A stretch of DNA of 64,000 nt from Gloeocapsa sp. UFS-A4-WI-NPMV-4B04 (GTDB taxonomy: Bacteria > Cyanobacteriota > Cyanobacteriia > Cyanobacteriales > Chroococcidiopsidaceae): positions 35,040 to 99,039 of the forward strand of contig JAHHHE010000001.1 in NCBI GenBank assembly GCA_019359535.1. Reading direction: 5' to 3'. The translations under genes and the position numbers were made by a program. This document shows, piece after piece, positions 37,801 through 45,920 of this stretch. Numbering within the stretch: position 1 is the first letter of the stretch; the number at the start of each line of letters is the position of its first letter. A model generated the notes under the pieces. The model saw only the letters and a program-made list of their open reading frames with translations. It was not told the DNA's origin and did not search any database.

Positions 37801-39093
37801 TTCTTCTAGAACGACGTGAGCATTAGTTCCCCCAAGTCCAAAAGAGCTAACTCCAGCACGGCGGGGGATGCCGTTTGTTTGCCATGCAGATAATTTGGTA
37901 TTGACGTAGAAGGGACTGTTGGCAAAGTCAATTTCAGGATTAGGTTGTTCAAAGTGCAAACTGGGCGGTATTTGTTGATGTTTAAAAGCTAGAGCAGTTT
38001 TGATTAAACTCGTTACACCAGCAGCTGTATTTAAATGACTAACATTAGTTTTAACTGAACCAATCGCACAGAAATTCTGCTTGTTAGTGCCAGCCCGAAA
38101 TACCTTTTCTAACGCCCTAATTTCGATCGGATCTCCTAGGGGTGTACCTGTTCCATGCGTCTCAATGTAGGTAATTGTCTCTGGATCGAATGAGGCGATC
38201 GCTTGTGCTTGGGCAATTACTTCTGCTTGACCTGTGACACTAGGAGCGGTATAACTTACTTTTGCTGCACCGTCGTTATTAATCGCTGAACCTTTAATAA
38301 CTGCATAAATGCGATCGCCATCGGCTAAAGCTTCTGCTAATCTCTTCAATACAACCACTCCCACACCTCTACCAAAAGGACCGCCTTGTGCTTGAGCATC
38401 AAAAGCGCGAGTGTGTCCGTCAGGAGAAGCCATCCCACCCGTTTGATAGAAATAACCCTCTGTTTGGGGAACTTGAATCGCCACGCCCCCCGCCAGTGCT
38501 AGATCACACTGATAACTGAGCAAGCCGCGGCACGCCAGATGCACCGCTACTAATGAAGTCGAGCAAGCTGTACCAACGCTGATACTCGGTCCCTTCAAGT
38601 TCAACTGATAAGAAACTCGTGTAGAGATCGAATCCTTATCATTACCGAGGGCAATTTGCATACTCAGCGATTTGAGCAAGTGAGGATGGGACGCAATATT
38701 GTTTAGCAAGTAGGTACTTAGGTTTCCCCCTGCATAAACACCAGTGAAATTTTTATCTGCTTTTGGGTCATAGCCAGCATTTTCCATTGCTGACCAAGCA
38801 CACTCTAAAAATAGGCGTTGTTGGGGGTCGAGGATTTGAGCTTCTCTGGGAGAGTAGCCGAAGAAAGAAGCGTCAAACATTTCAATGTCTTCTAGCACGA
38901 ACCCAGCTTTGACATAGTTGCGATCGCGCAATACAGCTGAATCTACGCCGGAAGCTACTAATTCCTCATCGTTAAATAAAGAAATTGACTCCACACCCTC
39001 GCAGAGATTCTGCCAAAACTGATCAACACTCTTAGCTCCCGGAAACCGACCAGCCATACCAATAATGGCTATGCCTTTCAAGTGATTATTCAT
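34819..39093 (-). CDS. Type I PKS module KS-AT-MT-ACP, candidate for hydroxymalonyl extension
   Basis: A 1424-residue module. KS (about 8-430) has TACSTSLVA near 176, ETHGTGTPLGDP and NVSHLNTAAG (His retained, Gly to Ser). AT (about 525-840) has GYSIGEYVA near 640, where the other two ATs in this window have GHSIG, and SHAFH downstream. A helical region and a methyltransferase (about 920-1270, SAM motif ILEIGAGTGTA near 1109) follow. ACP has LGGDSLTG (Ser near 1354). There is no KR, DH or ER, so the beta carbon stays a ketone. With the extender-ACP genes immediately downstream, the MT could methylate the alpha-hydroxyl (methoxy) or the alpha carbon. The start overlaps the previous PKS by 8 bp. 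Confidence 0.94.
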   Translation of the reverse strand: MNNHLKGIAIIGMAGRFPGAKSVDQFWQNLCEGVESISLFNDEELVASGVDSAVLRDRNYVKAGFVLEDIEMFDASFFGYSPREAQILDPQQRLFLECAWSAMENAGYDPKADKNFTGVYAGGNLSTYLLNNIASHPHLLKSLSMQIALGNDKDSISTRVSYQLNLKGPSISVGTACSTSLVAVHLACRGLLSYQCDLALAGGVAIQVPQTEGYFYQTGGMASPDGHTRAFDAQAQGGPFGRGVGVVVLKRLAEALADGDRIYAVIKGSAINNDGAAKVSYTAPSVTGQAEVIAQAQAIASFDPETITYIETHGTGTPLGDPIEIRALEKVFRAGTNKQNFCAIGSVKTNVSHLNTAAGVTSLIKTALAFKHQQIPPSLHFEQPNPEIDFANSPFYVNTKLSAWQTNGIPRRAGVSSFGLGGTNAHVVLEEAPVVEASGKSRPWQLLMLSAKTISALDTATANLVDYLQQQPELNLADVAYTLQVGRHAFDHRRTVVCQDISDAIVALQDPKRVLTSTHEMNERRVAFMFTGLGTHYANMARELYQVEPTFREHCDRCCALFQPLLGVDLRDVIYPDSLEVTAKSGIDFRKMLGRDAAQPDAATQKLNQTYLTQPALFVIEYALAQLWRSWGITPVAMIGYSIGEYVAATEAGVLSLDDAITLVARRAQMIQDLPGGAMLAVPLSPAEVQPFLSEHLSLSAVNGSSLCVLAGTTEAVEQLAEQLTAKGLACRRLQSSHAFHSQMMEAIADSFTALVKTINLQPPQIPYISNVTGTWITAEQATDPSYWTKHLCEPVLFADGVQQLWKHCPILLEVGAGQTLSSLALQCLDMPAADKVVLPSLRHAYEPQSDLAFILNTLGQLWLSGVKINWSGFYAHERRYRLPLPTYPFERQRYWIEKAEGRTQEVEGRGQLKVPFWESLIEAGQIQAKAGIAELDEQPYQEKRQWLDRLCIAYINLTLRRLGAFSDRAVKYSFKELFEQCQIIPRYRELLQRWLEILVEQGQLDQEQGLFSNLSPLSADSLDQLLAEVRVRWMDTPQQIELLQLYGENMVAILTGEQEPLELHVSTLLNEGEFAIQDLPMNNYYNSIMQACMEQVVKSLSPQVNLRILEIGAGTGTATAALLPLLPSQQTRYTFTDVGGFFLNAAKKKFSAYPFVEYQLLDIEQPPQAQGYESHSFDVVVAFKVLHVARNIEETLDRVRSLLAPGGLLLLWETTEAKLESEVIDALIMQPIEDKKGDRNMGNPFLSQQQWQAALKSHGFIEMAAFSEFEPFREHVIFAQADASTKSPTPPAFTVLHQKAAESKVSSLHFRPNLKNAYVAPTNDIERRIADIYQELLGINAVGIHDNFFALGGDSLTGTVLISHLRKYFQLELPVRSIFEAPSVAELALVTEEFLIEELEKLSEDEANSTLNKAQSFELKSRI
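36361..36402. repeat. STRR-like tract in PKS AT-MT linker
   Basis: ctctgccttctacctcctg and ttctgccttctgcc units are translated as KAEGRTQEVEGRG right after RQRYWIE. Confidence 0.75.
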
Positions 39094-42000
39094 GCACCCT
39101 CCTCTTGCTCTTAATCAATTCCATTTCTGCTGCCATCGCCGCTTCTTGCCTCTTGGCACGCTCCTGTGCTTGTTCAAAGGCAGGTTCAACTTGTTTGCAG
39201 CTGAGATATTCTGCCAAGGCACTTATAGTTGAATATTCAAATAAATCAGCCGTTGAGATATTGCAATTTAAAGCTGCTTGCAATTTGCTACGTACCTGAA
39301 CCATAAGAAGTGAATCGCCACCTAGATCAAAAAAGTTATCGCGCACACCTACTTGTCTCCCCAGCAGTTCTTGCCAGATAGTAGTAATTTTTTGCTCAAT
39401 CTCATTTCTAGGAGCAACTTCGCCATTGCTTAGTGCTGGTCTTGGCTGCGTTGGCTGACGATGCTCCTCTAAAGCTTCTAGGTGTGGCGGACTATGAGCT
39501 TGATTGCGAAAATCATGCGTCGATACTAGAACTTGAGAGAATGTACTTCCCAAAATGCGACTAAACGCTTCGACACCCTCTGTAGGTAATAAACCTTGCT
39601 TAAGTAGCTGCGTTTGATACGAGTTGGCAGAAGCTACACCATTTTTGATTTTGAACTGCTCACTGCTAGGGGATTTTTGAGTATCTGTAGCAACCTGTAT
39701 TTTTAAAGATTCTCTATCTTGCACCGACACTACAATTTTACCGATATGCTTGGCTCTAGCCATATGTGCAAAAGCGCCAGCTACCGAGCTAATCGGGAAG
39801 ACTTGATGAGGAAGGGGACTAAAATTGCTTTCTTGGAAGTGTTGCACCACTTCACGCCACAGATCGTTGAAGTTAGGTAGATTACGATCAACGTTAATCG
39901 CAAAAAACGATAAGCATTTTTCAAAAACTCTTAGCCCTAATTGGCTATTGTTAAGAATGTCCCGCTTGCCAATTTCGAGAAACCGCCCATAAGGTGCAAG
40001 AACATCCAAGCTTTTGGTCATGAATTCCCCTGCTAGAGAGTTTAAAACCACGTCCACACCCTTGCCATTAGTAAGTTGCATCACTTGATCCGCAAAAGCT
40101 ACGGATCGAGAATCCATCACATGAGCAATACCCTTTGAATGCAAAAACTCTCGTTTTTCTGAGTTACCTGCTGTCGCAAAAATTTCTGCATCTACCCACT
40201 GGGCAATTTGCACCGCAGCCATGCCAACTCCGCCAGCAGCAGCATGAATAAGAACGCGATCGCCTTGACTAAGCCTGCCCAACTTGATCAGAGCATAGTA
40301 GGCTGTTGTAAAAGCTACAGGAATTGTTGCCGCCGCTTCTAAACTCAAATGTGCTGGTTTTGGCGCAACTGCCAAAGCGGAAGTCGTGATAAATCGACTA
40401 AAGCAGGCATCGCCAAAGGCAATAACTTCATCTCCAATTGCAAATCCCTCAACGCCTTCTCCCAACGCCACTATTTTGCCAGCACACTCCAAACCAAACT
40501 TGACTTCAACATCAGGGGGGACTGGTAGCATACCCAGTGCTAGCAGCACTTCCTTGAAGTTAAGTCCAGTCGCGCCGACCTCGATTTCCACCTCACCCAC
40601 ACTTGGCTGCTGGCGTGTAATTGCTTGAAATGTCAACGTATCTAAGTTGCCGAAGGAGGCTATCTGCAAACAAAAATTCTGGTTTTCTGGGGGAGAAGTC
40701 TGTTTAGTAGCGATCGCATCAACATCTACTTTCCGCAAGGTATACTCTTCAATCTCAACCAGTCCTCTTCCCTGGTGATCCATAATCGTGATGTCAAATT
40801 TCAGGGTTTCAGTTCGCGGTTGATTGTTCTCTGCATATCTGATATAGCTGTAAATCTTTTGCGGTAGAGGTGCGCTAACCCTCAACCTTTTATAAGCAAA
40901 CGGTAGGTAAGCACCTGCTGCTTTGAGCCTCAGAAAACCAGTAGCATTATCCAATAAAGCTGGATGCAACTTATAAAAGTTGATGTCGTCCGCGAATTCT
41001 TCCCCTAGTTCCAAGATTGCAAAACCCTGATTCGTACCAAATCTTACTTGCTGAAGGTTATGCCATCTAGAACCGAACTCTATATAGCCTGCTTGCGTAT
41101 GCTCACTCGTAATGATTTCCTGCTCGTTACACCTTGCCGCAATTTCTTTAATGTCATATTTTTCTAGTGATGACTCTACACAAGCTATTTGACCTCTAGC
41201 GTGTTCCAGCCATTGTTCCCCCGCTTGACTAATTATCGAAAATTCAAAGCTATCTTCCTGCTTTTTCAGAATCGTCCTAACTTCTTTTTCTGCATCCGCT
41301 TCTACCACTAAGGGGTGCAAGAAATATACTTCTCGGATTTCAATCATTCCCTGCTGGGTGTGGTGTTCAAAAGCTGCCCTAGCCATTTCCAGATAAGCTG
41401 TTCCTGGAAGTGTCGCTTTTCCCATTATTCTGTGTTCGTCTAGAACCCAGTGTTTGATGACACTAAGTTTGGAGATATAGATATCTTGTGAACCTTCGAC
41501 AATACAGCGATCAAACAAAGGATGAGTCACTTCTTTGGTTTGATTTGGACTATTTAGGGTTTGAGCCGAGCGCTTCGCCGCCTCAGCTGCCATACCTACT
41601 TCCTGCCAAGCAGACCAGTTAATAGCTACAGTGAACGTACTATCTCGGTTAGTTTTGTAGTGAGCAAAAGCGTCAAGAAAAGCATTAGCAGCAGCATAAT
41701 CTACCTGCCCAAATTCCCCCCGGATAGAAGTAAGTGAGGAACACAAAACAAAGAAATCTAGCTGTTCCTGAAAAATATTATTCAGAACCAATGTGCCTTT
41801 AACTTTAGGTTCCAAAATCCTTGCTATCATTTGAGGCGTTTTGCGCTGAATTACCCCACCACTCGGAACCCCAGCAGCATGGATTACACCATTGAACTTG
41901 CCAAATTGCTTCTCAGCCTTAGCGATCGCCGACTGCATTTGTTCAAAATTGCTAACATCAGCGCTCACTACCAAAACTTCTGCACCTAGTTGTTTCAGTT

Positions 42001-45000
42001 TCTGAAGTTGGCGAATTTTGCGGCTAATCTCATCTTCTGGGTTATGAGTAGTCAACCACTCTTCCCATTTGTCTCTAGCTGGAAATGCTGAACGTCCTGT
42101 TAAAAGTAGTTTTGCCCGTACTGTCTGCGCCAGATATTCTGCTAGCACCAGTCCAATTCCTCCGAGTCCACCAGTAATTAGATAGACTCCTTTTTCCCTT
42201 AATCTTGGTGTCTGTGCGCCGCTTTCAGGCAATTGCACAGGCTGAAAGTCCTCAACCCAGCGATGATTTCCTCGGTAAGCGATAGAGTCAGAAGATTCGT
42301 TTTGGAGTTCATCTAGCAGTTGATTGATTAGTTGCTCTGCTTGCCAACTTCCTAACGAGGGCAGATCAATATCAATGCTCCGACAGCTAAGATTTGGGTA
42401 TTCTTGCGGGATTACCTTCACAGCACCAATCGCCAGCGCTTTTTCTGGACACAGCACCTCGGCTCCAGTCACCTGCTGCATATTATTGGAAATGACTGTT
42501 ATTTGCAGACTTTCCGAAAGATGCTGTTTGCCTAATGCCTGAGCAAGAAATAGTAGACTGTAAAACCCTAAATCTTCTCCCAGGTTTGATTTTGGTGTGA
42601 CATTCCACAAATGCGCGATCGCCTTGGGAAACTTGTCTTCTGCTAAAAGTTGCTTAAGTAAAGCATCGTAGTCATTCCCCTGGCGAGGATTAAGGGTGTA
42701 TAGGCGATCGCTCAGTTTCCTGAATTCCGCCCCCACCCTCACAGTAATTACATTTTGTCCCTCTTGGAGTTGCTTCACCAGCTGTTCACCCAAACCGCAC
42801 TCATCAGTAAACACCAGAGTGCAAGACACAACAGACTTCTTGGTATCGATCCCCCCTTGCCCCCCTTGAAAAGAGGGGAACTTAGCTCCGCTTGTCAAGG
42901 AGAGTTCTGCTTCAGTTGATACAGAGTATTCACCTTGAAAAGGAGTGAACTTAGCCCCCCTTGTTAAGGGGGGTTGGGGGGATCTCCGAGGATTGAGCAA
43001 CAAACAGCGTTTCCACGATGGCACGTAGAACCAGTTAGCAATATCCGACTTTTTACTGGATAGAGTTACAGATAACTTTCCTTCTACCTTCTGCCTTCTG
43101 CTCCCTACCCCCTGCTCCCTGTCTCCTGCATTCTCTTCAATCCAGTAACGCTGGCGCTCAAAGGGATAAGTTGGCAAAGGAAGACGATAACGGCGTTCGT
43201 GGCTATAAAATCCCGACCAATTCACCTGTACTCCAGATAGCCAGAGCTTACCCAAGGTACTTAGTAAGAATCCTACATCTGACTTTTGCTCTTTAGGATG
43301 CCGTAATGAAGGTAATGCCGTCTGTTCTGAATGCTTGTTGACGAAAGTGCATAAGGTATTTCCTGGACCCACTTCTAGCAGAATAGAATTTGGTTGTTGC
43401 AGTAACTGGGCAATACCAGATGAAAAATTAACTGTTTGCCGCAGATGTCTTGCCCAGTAACTTGGATCTGTAGCTTCGGTTGGTGTAATCCAGGTTCCTG
43501 TGATATTAGAAACAAACTTAATTTTGGGGGGATGCAGTTTGACTTTATTGACTTCCTGTGTGAATGGCTCCAAGATTGCATCCATCATCGGAGAATGAAA
43601 GGCATGGGAAGTATACAGACGGCGAGAGTTAATACCTTGGGCTAATAGCTTGGCTTGTAAAACTTCCACAGCATCATCAGTTCCAGAAACCACGCATGAA
43701 GTTGGGGCATTAATCGCCGCTAGGGACAATCCAGAGGCTAGGGTTTTCCCTTCTGCCTTCTCTAATAAATCTCTAACTTCCGCCTCTGACAATGGAACAG
43801 AGAGCATTGCACCTCTAGGGAGTTGTTGCATCAGTCGCCCGCGTGTAGCCACCAACGCCAAAGCATCAGCAAGCGACATGACATCAGCCAGAGTTGCAGC
43901 GACATATTCCCCAATACTGTGACCGATCGCCGCCTGGGGAATAATGCCCCATGACATCCACAACTGAGCTAGAGCATATTCAATTACAAACAATGCTGGT
44001 TGAGCGAATTGCGTTTGATTGAGTTGTTCTGCTGCTGCCTCCGCCTCAGACTCACTAGGATAAATTAGCGATCGCAGATCCAGCCCTAGATGAGGTTCGA
44101 GAAGGTGCGAACAGCGATCAACTTGCTCCTGAAAAATTGGCTCAGTCTGATATAACTCCCGCCCCATGTCTGCATACTGAGCGCCTTGTCCGGGAAACAT
44201 GAAGACAATCGAGCGATCGCCCGGTTCTTGTAACTGAGTTGAAATCCAGTGATCATCTCTCTGCAATTGCTTGATTGCATCCTCAATACCCTGGCACACC
44301 AGCACCCGACGATGATTGAATTCTCTACGCCCCACTTGCAGCGTATACGCTACATCCGCCAAGTTTAGCTGGGGATGTTGCTTGAGGTGTTGAGCTAAAT
44401 TCTGTGTAGCAGTTTCTAAAGCTGACTGGGTTTTGGCAGAAAGTACCAGCAATTGCCAAGGGCGAGAAGGGCTAGATTCTGGTATTGTTGGTGCTTCTTC
44501 GAGAATTACATGAGCATTAGTTCCTCCAATACCCAAAGAACTAACACCAGCACGCCGAGGGGTACATCCAGTCCATTCAGCTAACTTGGTATTGACATAA
44601 AAGGGACTATTAGCAAAATCTATCTGGGGATTAGGTTGCTCGAAATTCAGGCTAGGCGGAATTAACTTATGTTTAAGGGCGAGGGTAGTTTTGAGCAGTC
44701 CCGCTATTCCAGCTGCTGCATCTAAATGACCGATATTCGTTTTTACTGAACCAATCGCACAGCAATTCTTTTGCCCGGTACTAGTACCAAAAACTTGGGA
44801 GAGTGCGGCAATTTCAATTGGATCGCCTAAACTTGTGCCAGTACCGTGAGCCTCAATATAATTTACTGTCTGAGGCTCAACCCCCGCTAGCATCATTGCT
44901 TCCGCAATTACCTCTGCTTGACCATCCAAGCTTGGCGCTGTATATCCAACTTTCAAAGCACCGTCGTTGTTAATTGCACAACCTTTAATTACTGCATAAA

Positions 45001-45796
45001 TACAGTCACCGTCTGCGATCGCCTCTGCTAGCCGCTTGAGGACAACAATTCCTACACCGTTACCAATAGTTGTTCCTTTGGCTCTGGCATCAAAAGCATA
45101 GCAGTGACCGTCAGGAGATAGAGTTCCGCCTTGTTCAGACAAATAGCCGCTTTTTTGGGGAACATGAATTGAGACTCCACCTGCTAAAGCAATATCGCAT
45201 TGGTAACTAAGTAAACTTTGGCAAGCAAGTGTTGTTGCTACTAAGGACGTGGAACAAGCTGTTTGTACTGTAATACTCGGTCCAGTGAGATTTAATTTAT
45301 AAGAGACACGAGTAGTTAGGAAATCTTTATCATTCCCAATTAGCGTTTGGTAGCATTGTGCTGAACCCAGGCGATCGCGGTTTAAATCAAAGGCATGATA
45401 GTTATTAAGGCTAGCTCCGCCATAAACTCCAATGCGACTTTTACACTTTTGCGAGTCGTAGCCAGCAGTTTCTAAAGCTTGCCAAGCACATTCTAAAAAT
45501 AAACGATGTTGAGGATCTGTTAGTTCAGCTTCTCTAGGGTTAAAGCCAAAAAATGCCGCATCAAACAACTCAATATCTGCTAATACAGCACCAGCCTTGA
45601 CATAATTCGGGTCATTCAGCACTGCTGAATTTATGCCTGAAGTTGCCAATTCTGCATCAGTAAAGCAAGAAATTGACTCTACTCCATCACACAAATTCTG
45701 CCAAAATTCCTCTAAATTTTTTGCCTGGGGGAATTGCCCCGCCATGCCAATAATTGCTATTCCTTCTATTGATTCGTAGGCTTGTGTACTACTCAT
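39086..45796 (-). CDS. Type I PKS module KS-AT-KR-DH-ER-ACP (fully reducing, unusual order)
   Basis: A 2236-residue module. KS (about 10-435) has TACSTSLVA near 179; AT (about 530-850) has GHSIGEYVA near 625 and SHAFH (malonyl type). KR has GGLGGIG near 1209 and DYAAANAF near 1373. DH has the H(x3)G(x4)P motif HRIMGKATLP near 1455. ER (about 1725-2040) has IHAAAGGVG near 1857. ACP has LGGDSLLM (Ser near 2160). KR precedes DH-ER, and a KR-type tail (LLPTEGVEAFSRIL, about 2080) appears only after ER, as if DH-ER had been inserted into the KR unit. All three reductive activities should leave a saturated two-carbon unit. The AT-KR linker contains a translated repeat element. The tail is Glu/Lys/Arg-rich. 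Confidence 0.95.
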   Translation of the reverse strand: MSSTQAYESIEGIAIIGMAGQFPQAKNLEEFWQNLCDGVESISCFTDAELATSGINSAVLNDPNYVKAGAVLADIELFDAAFFGFNPREAELTDPQHRLFLECAWQALETAGYDSQKCKSRIGVYGGASLNNYHAFDLNRDRLGSAQCYQTLIGNDKDFLTTRVSYKLNLTGPSITVQTACSTSLVATTLACQSLLSYQCDIALAGGVSIHVPQKSGYLSEQGGTLSPDGHCYAFDARAKGTTIGNGVGIVVLKRLAEAIADGDCIYAVIKGCAINNDGALKVGYTAPSLDGQAEVIAEAMMLAGVEPQTVNYIEAHGTGTSLGDPIEIAALSQVFGTSTGQKNCCAIGSVKTNIGHLDAAAGIAGLLKTTLALKHKLIPPSLNFEQPNPQIDFANSPFYVNTKLAEWTGCTPRRAGVSSLGIGGTNAHVILEEAPTIPESSPSRPWQLLVLSAKTQSALETATQNLAQHLKQHPQLNLADVAYTLQVGRREFNHRRVLVCQGIEDAIKQLQRDDHWISTQLQEPGDRSIVFMFPGQGAQYADMGRELYQTEPIFQEQVDRCSHLLEPHLGLDLRSLIYPSESEAEAAAEQLNQTQFAQPALFVIEYALAQLWMSWGIIPQAAIGHSIGEYVAATLADVMSLADALALVATRGRLMQQLPRGAMLSVPLSEAEVRDLLEKAEGKTLASGLSLAAINAPTSCVVSGTDDAVEVLQAKLLAQGINSRRLYTSHAFHSPMMDAILEPFTQEVNKVKLHPPKIKFVSNITGTWITPTEATDPSYWARHLRQTVNFSSGIAQLLQQPNSILLEVGPGNTLCTFVNKHSEQTALPSLRHPKEQKSDVGFLLSTLGKLWLSGVQVNWSGFYSHERRYRLPLPTYPFERQRYWIEENAGDREQGVGSRRQKVEGKLSVTLSSKKSDIANWFYVPSWKRCLLLNPRRSPQPPLTRGAKFTPFQGEYSVSTEAELSLTSGAKFPSFQGGQGGIDTKKSVVSCTLVFTDECGLGEQLVKQLQEGQNVITVRVGAEFRKLSDRLYTLNPRQGNDYDALLKQLLAEDKFPKAIAHLWNVTPKSNLGEDLGFYSLLFLAQALGKQHLSESLQITVISNNMQQVTGAEVLCPEKALAIGAVKVIPQEYPNLSCRSIDIDLPSLGSWQAEQLINQLLDELQNESSDSIAYRGNHRWVEDFQPVQLPESGAQTPRLREKGVYLITGGLGGIGLVLAEYLAQTVRAKLLLTGRSAFPARDKWEEWLTTHNPEDEISRKIRQLQKLKQLGAEVLVVSADVSNFEQMQSAIAKAEKQFGKFNGVIHAAGVPSGGVIQRKTPQMIARILEPKVKGTLVLNNIFQEQLDFFVLCSSLTSIRGEFGQVDYAAANAFLDAFAHYKTNRDSTFTVAINWSAWQEVGMAAEAAKRSAQTLNSPNQTKEVTHPLFDRCIVEGSQDIYISKLSVIKHWVLDEHRIMGKATLPGTAYLEMARAAFEHHTQQGMIEIREVYFLHPLVVEADAEKEVRTILKKQEDSFEFSIISQAGEQWLEHARGQIACVESSLEKYDIKEIAARCNEQEIITSEHTQAGYIEFGSRWHNLQQVRFGTNQGFAILELGEEFADDINFYKLHPALLDNATGFLRLKAAGAYLPFAYKRLRVSAPLPQKIYSYIRYAENNQPRTETLKFDITIMDHQGRGLVEIEEYTLRKVDVDAIATKQTSPPENQNFCLQIASFGNLDTLTFQAITRQQPSVGEVEIEVGATGLNFKEVLLALGMLPVPPDVEVKFGLECAGKIVALGEGVEGFAIGDEVIAFGDACFSRFITTSALAVAPKPAHLSLEAAATIPVAFTTAYYALIKLGRLSQGDRVLIHAAAGGVGMAAVQIAQWVDAEIFATAGNSEKREFLHSKGIAHVMDSRSVAFADQVMQLTNGKGVDVVLNSLAGEFMTKSLDVLAPYGRFLEIGKRDILNNSQLGLRVFEKCLSFFAINVDRNLPNFNDLWREVVQHFQESNFSPLPHQVFPISSVAGAFAHMARAKHIGKIVVSVQDRESLKIQVATDTQKSPSSEQFKIKNGVASANSYQTQLLKQGLLPTEGVEAFSRILGSTFSQVLVSTHDFRNQAHSPPHLEALEEHRQPTQPRPALSNGEVAPRNEIEQKITTIWQELLGRQVGVRDNFFDLGGDSLLMVQVRSKLQAALNCNISTADLFEYSTISALAEYLSCKQVEPAFEQAQERAKRQEAAMAAEMELIKSKRRVHE
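42848..42984. repeat. MITE-like repeat element embedded in frame in the PKS gene
   Basis: A roughly 137-bp insert is bounded by inverted ends, gatccccccttgcccccctt at left and aaggggggttggggggatc at right. Inside are two direct copies of a unit of about 39 bp (from 42864 and from 42933; ccttgaaaag...aacttag). The reading frame stays open and encodes LTRGAKFTPFQG and LTSGAKFPSFQG in the AT-KR linker. Confidence 0.75.
43079..43133. repeat. STRR-like tract in PKS AT-KR linker
   Basis: The longest tract in the window: seven or more units such as ttctacc, ttctgcc, tccctac, ccctgct, ccctgtc. They are translated as GDREQGVGSRRQKVEGK after RQRYWIE. Confidence 0.8.
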
Positions 45797-45920
45797 ATCA
45801 CTTTAGATTTTTGATTGTAAAAGCCTTATAAAAGGTCAAGAATTGAAACTTTGTAAACAAGCTTGGCTATTTCGCCAGATAAAATTTTAAGGCAGGTATT
45901 TCTTTTGAAGTTTTTGACAC

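Noticed and set aside
42848-42984. Repeat insertion as evidence that the PKS gene is broken
   Set aside because: The frame continues through it, and KR, DH, ER and ACP motifs downstream are intact.
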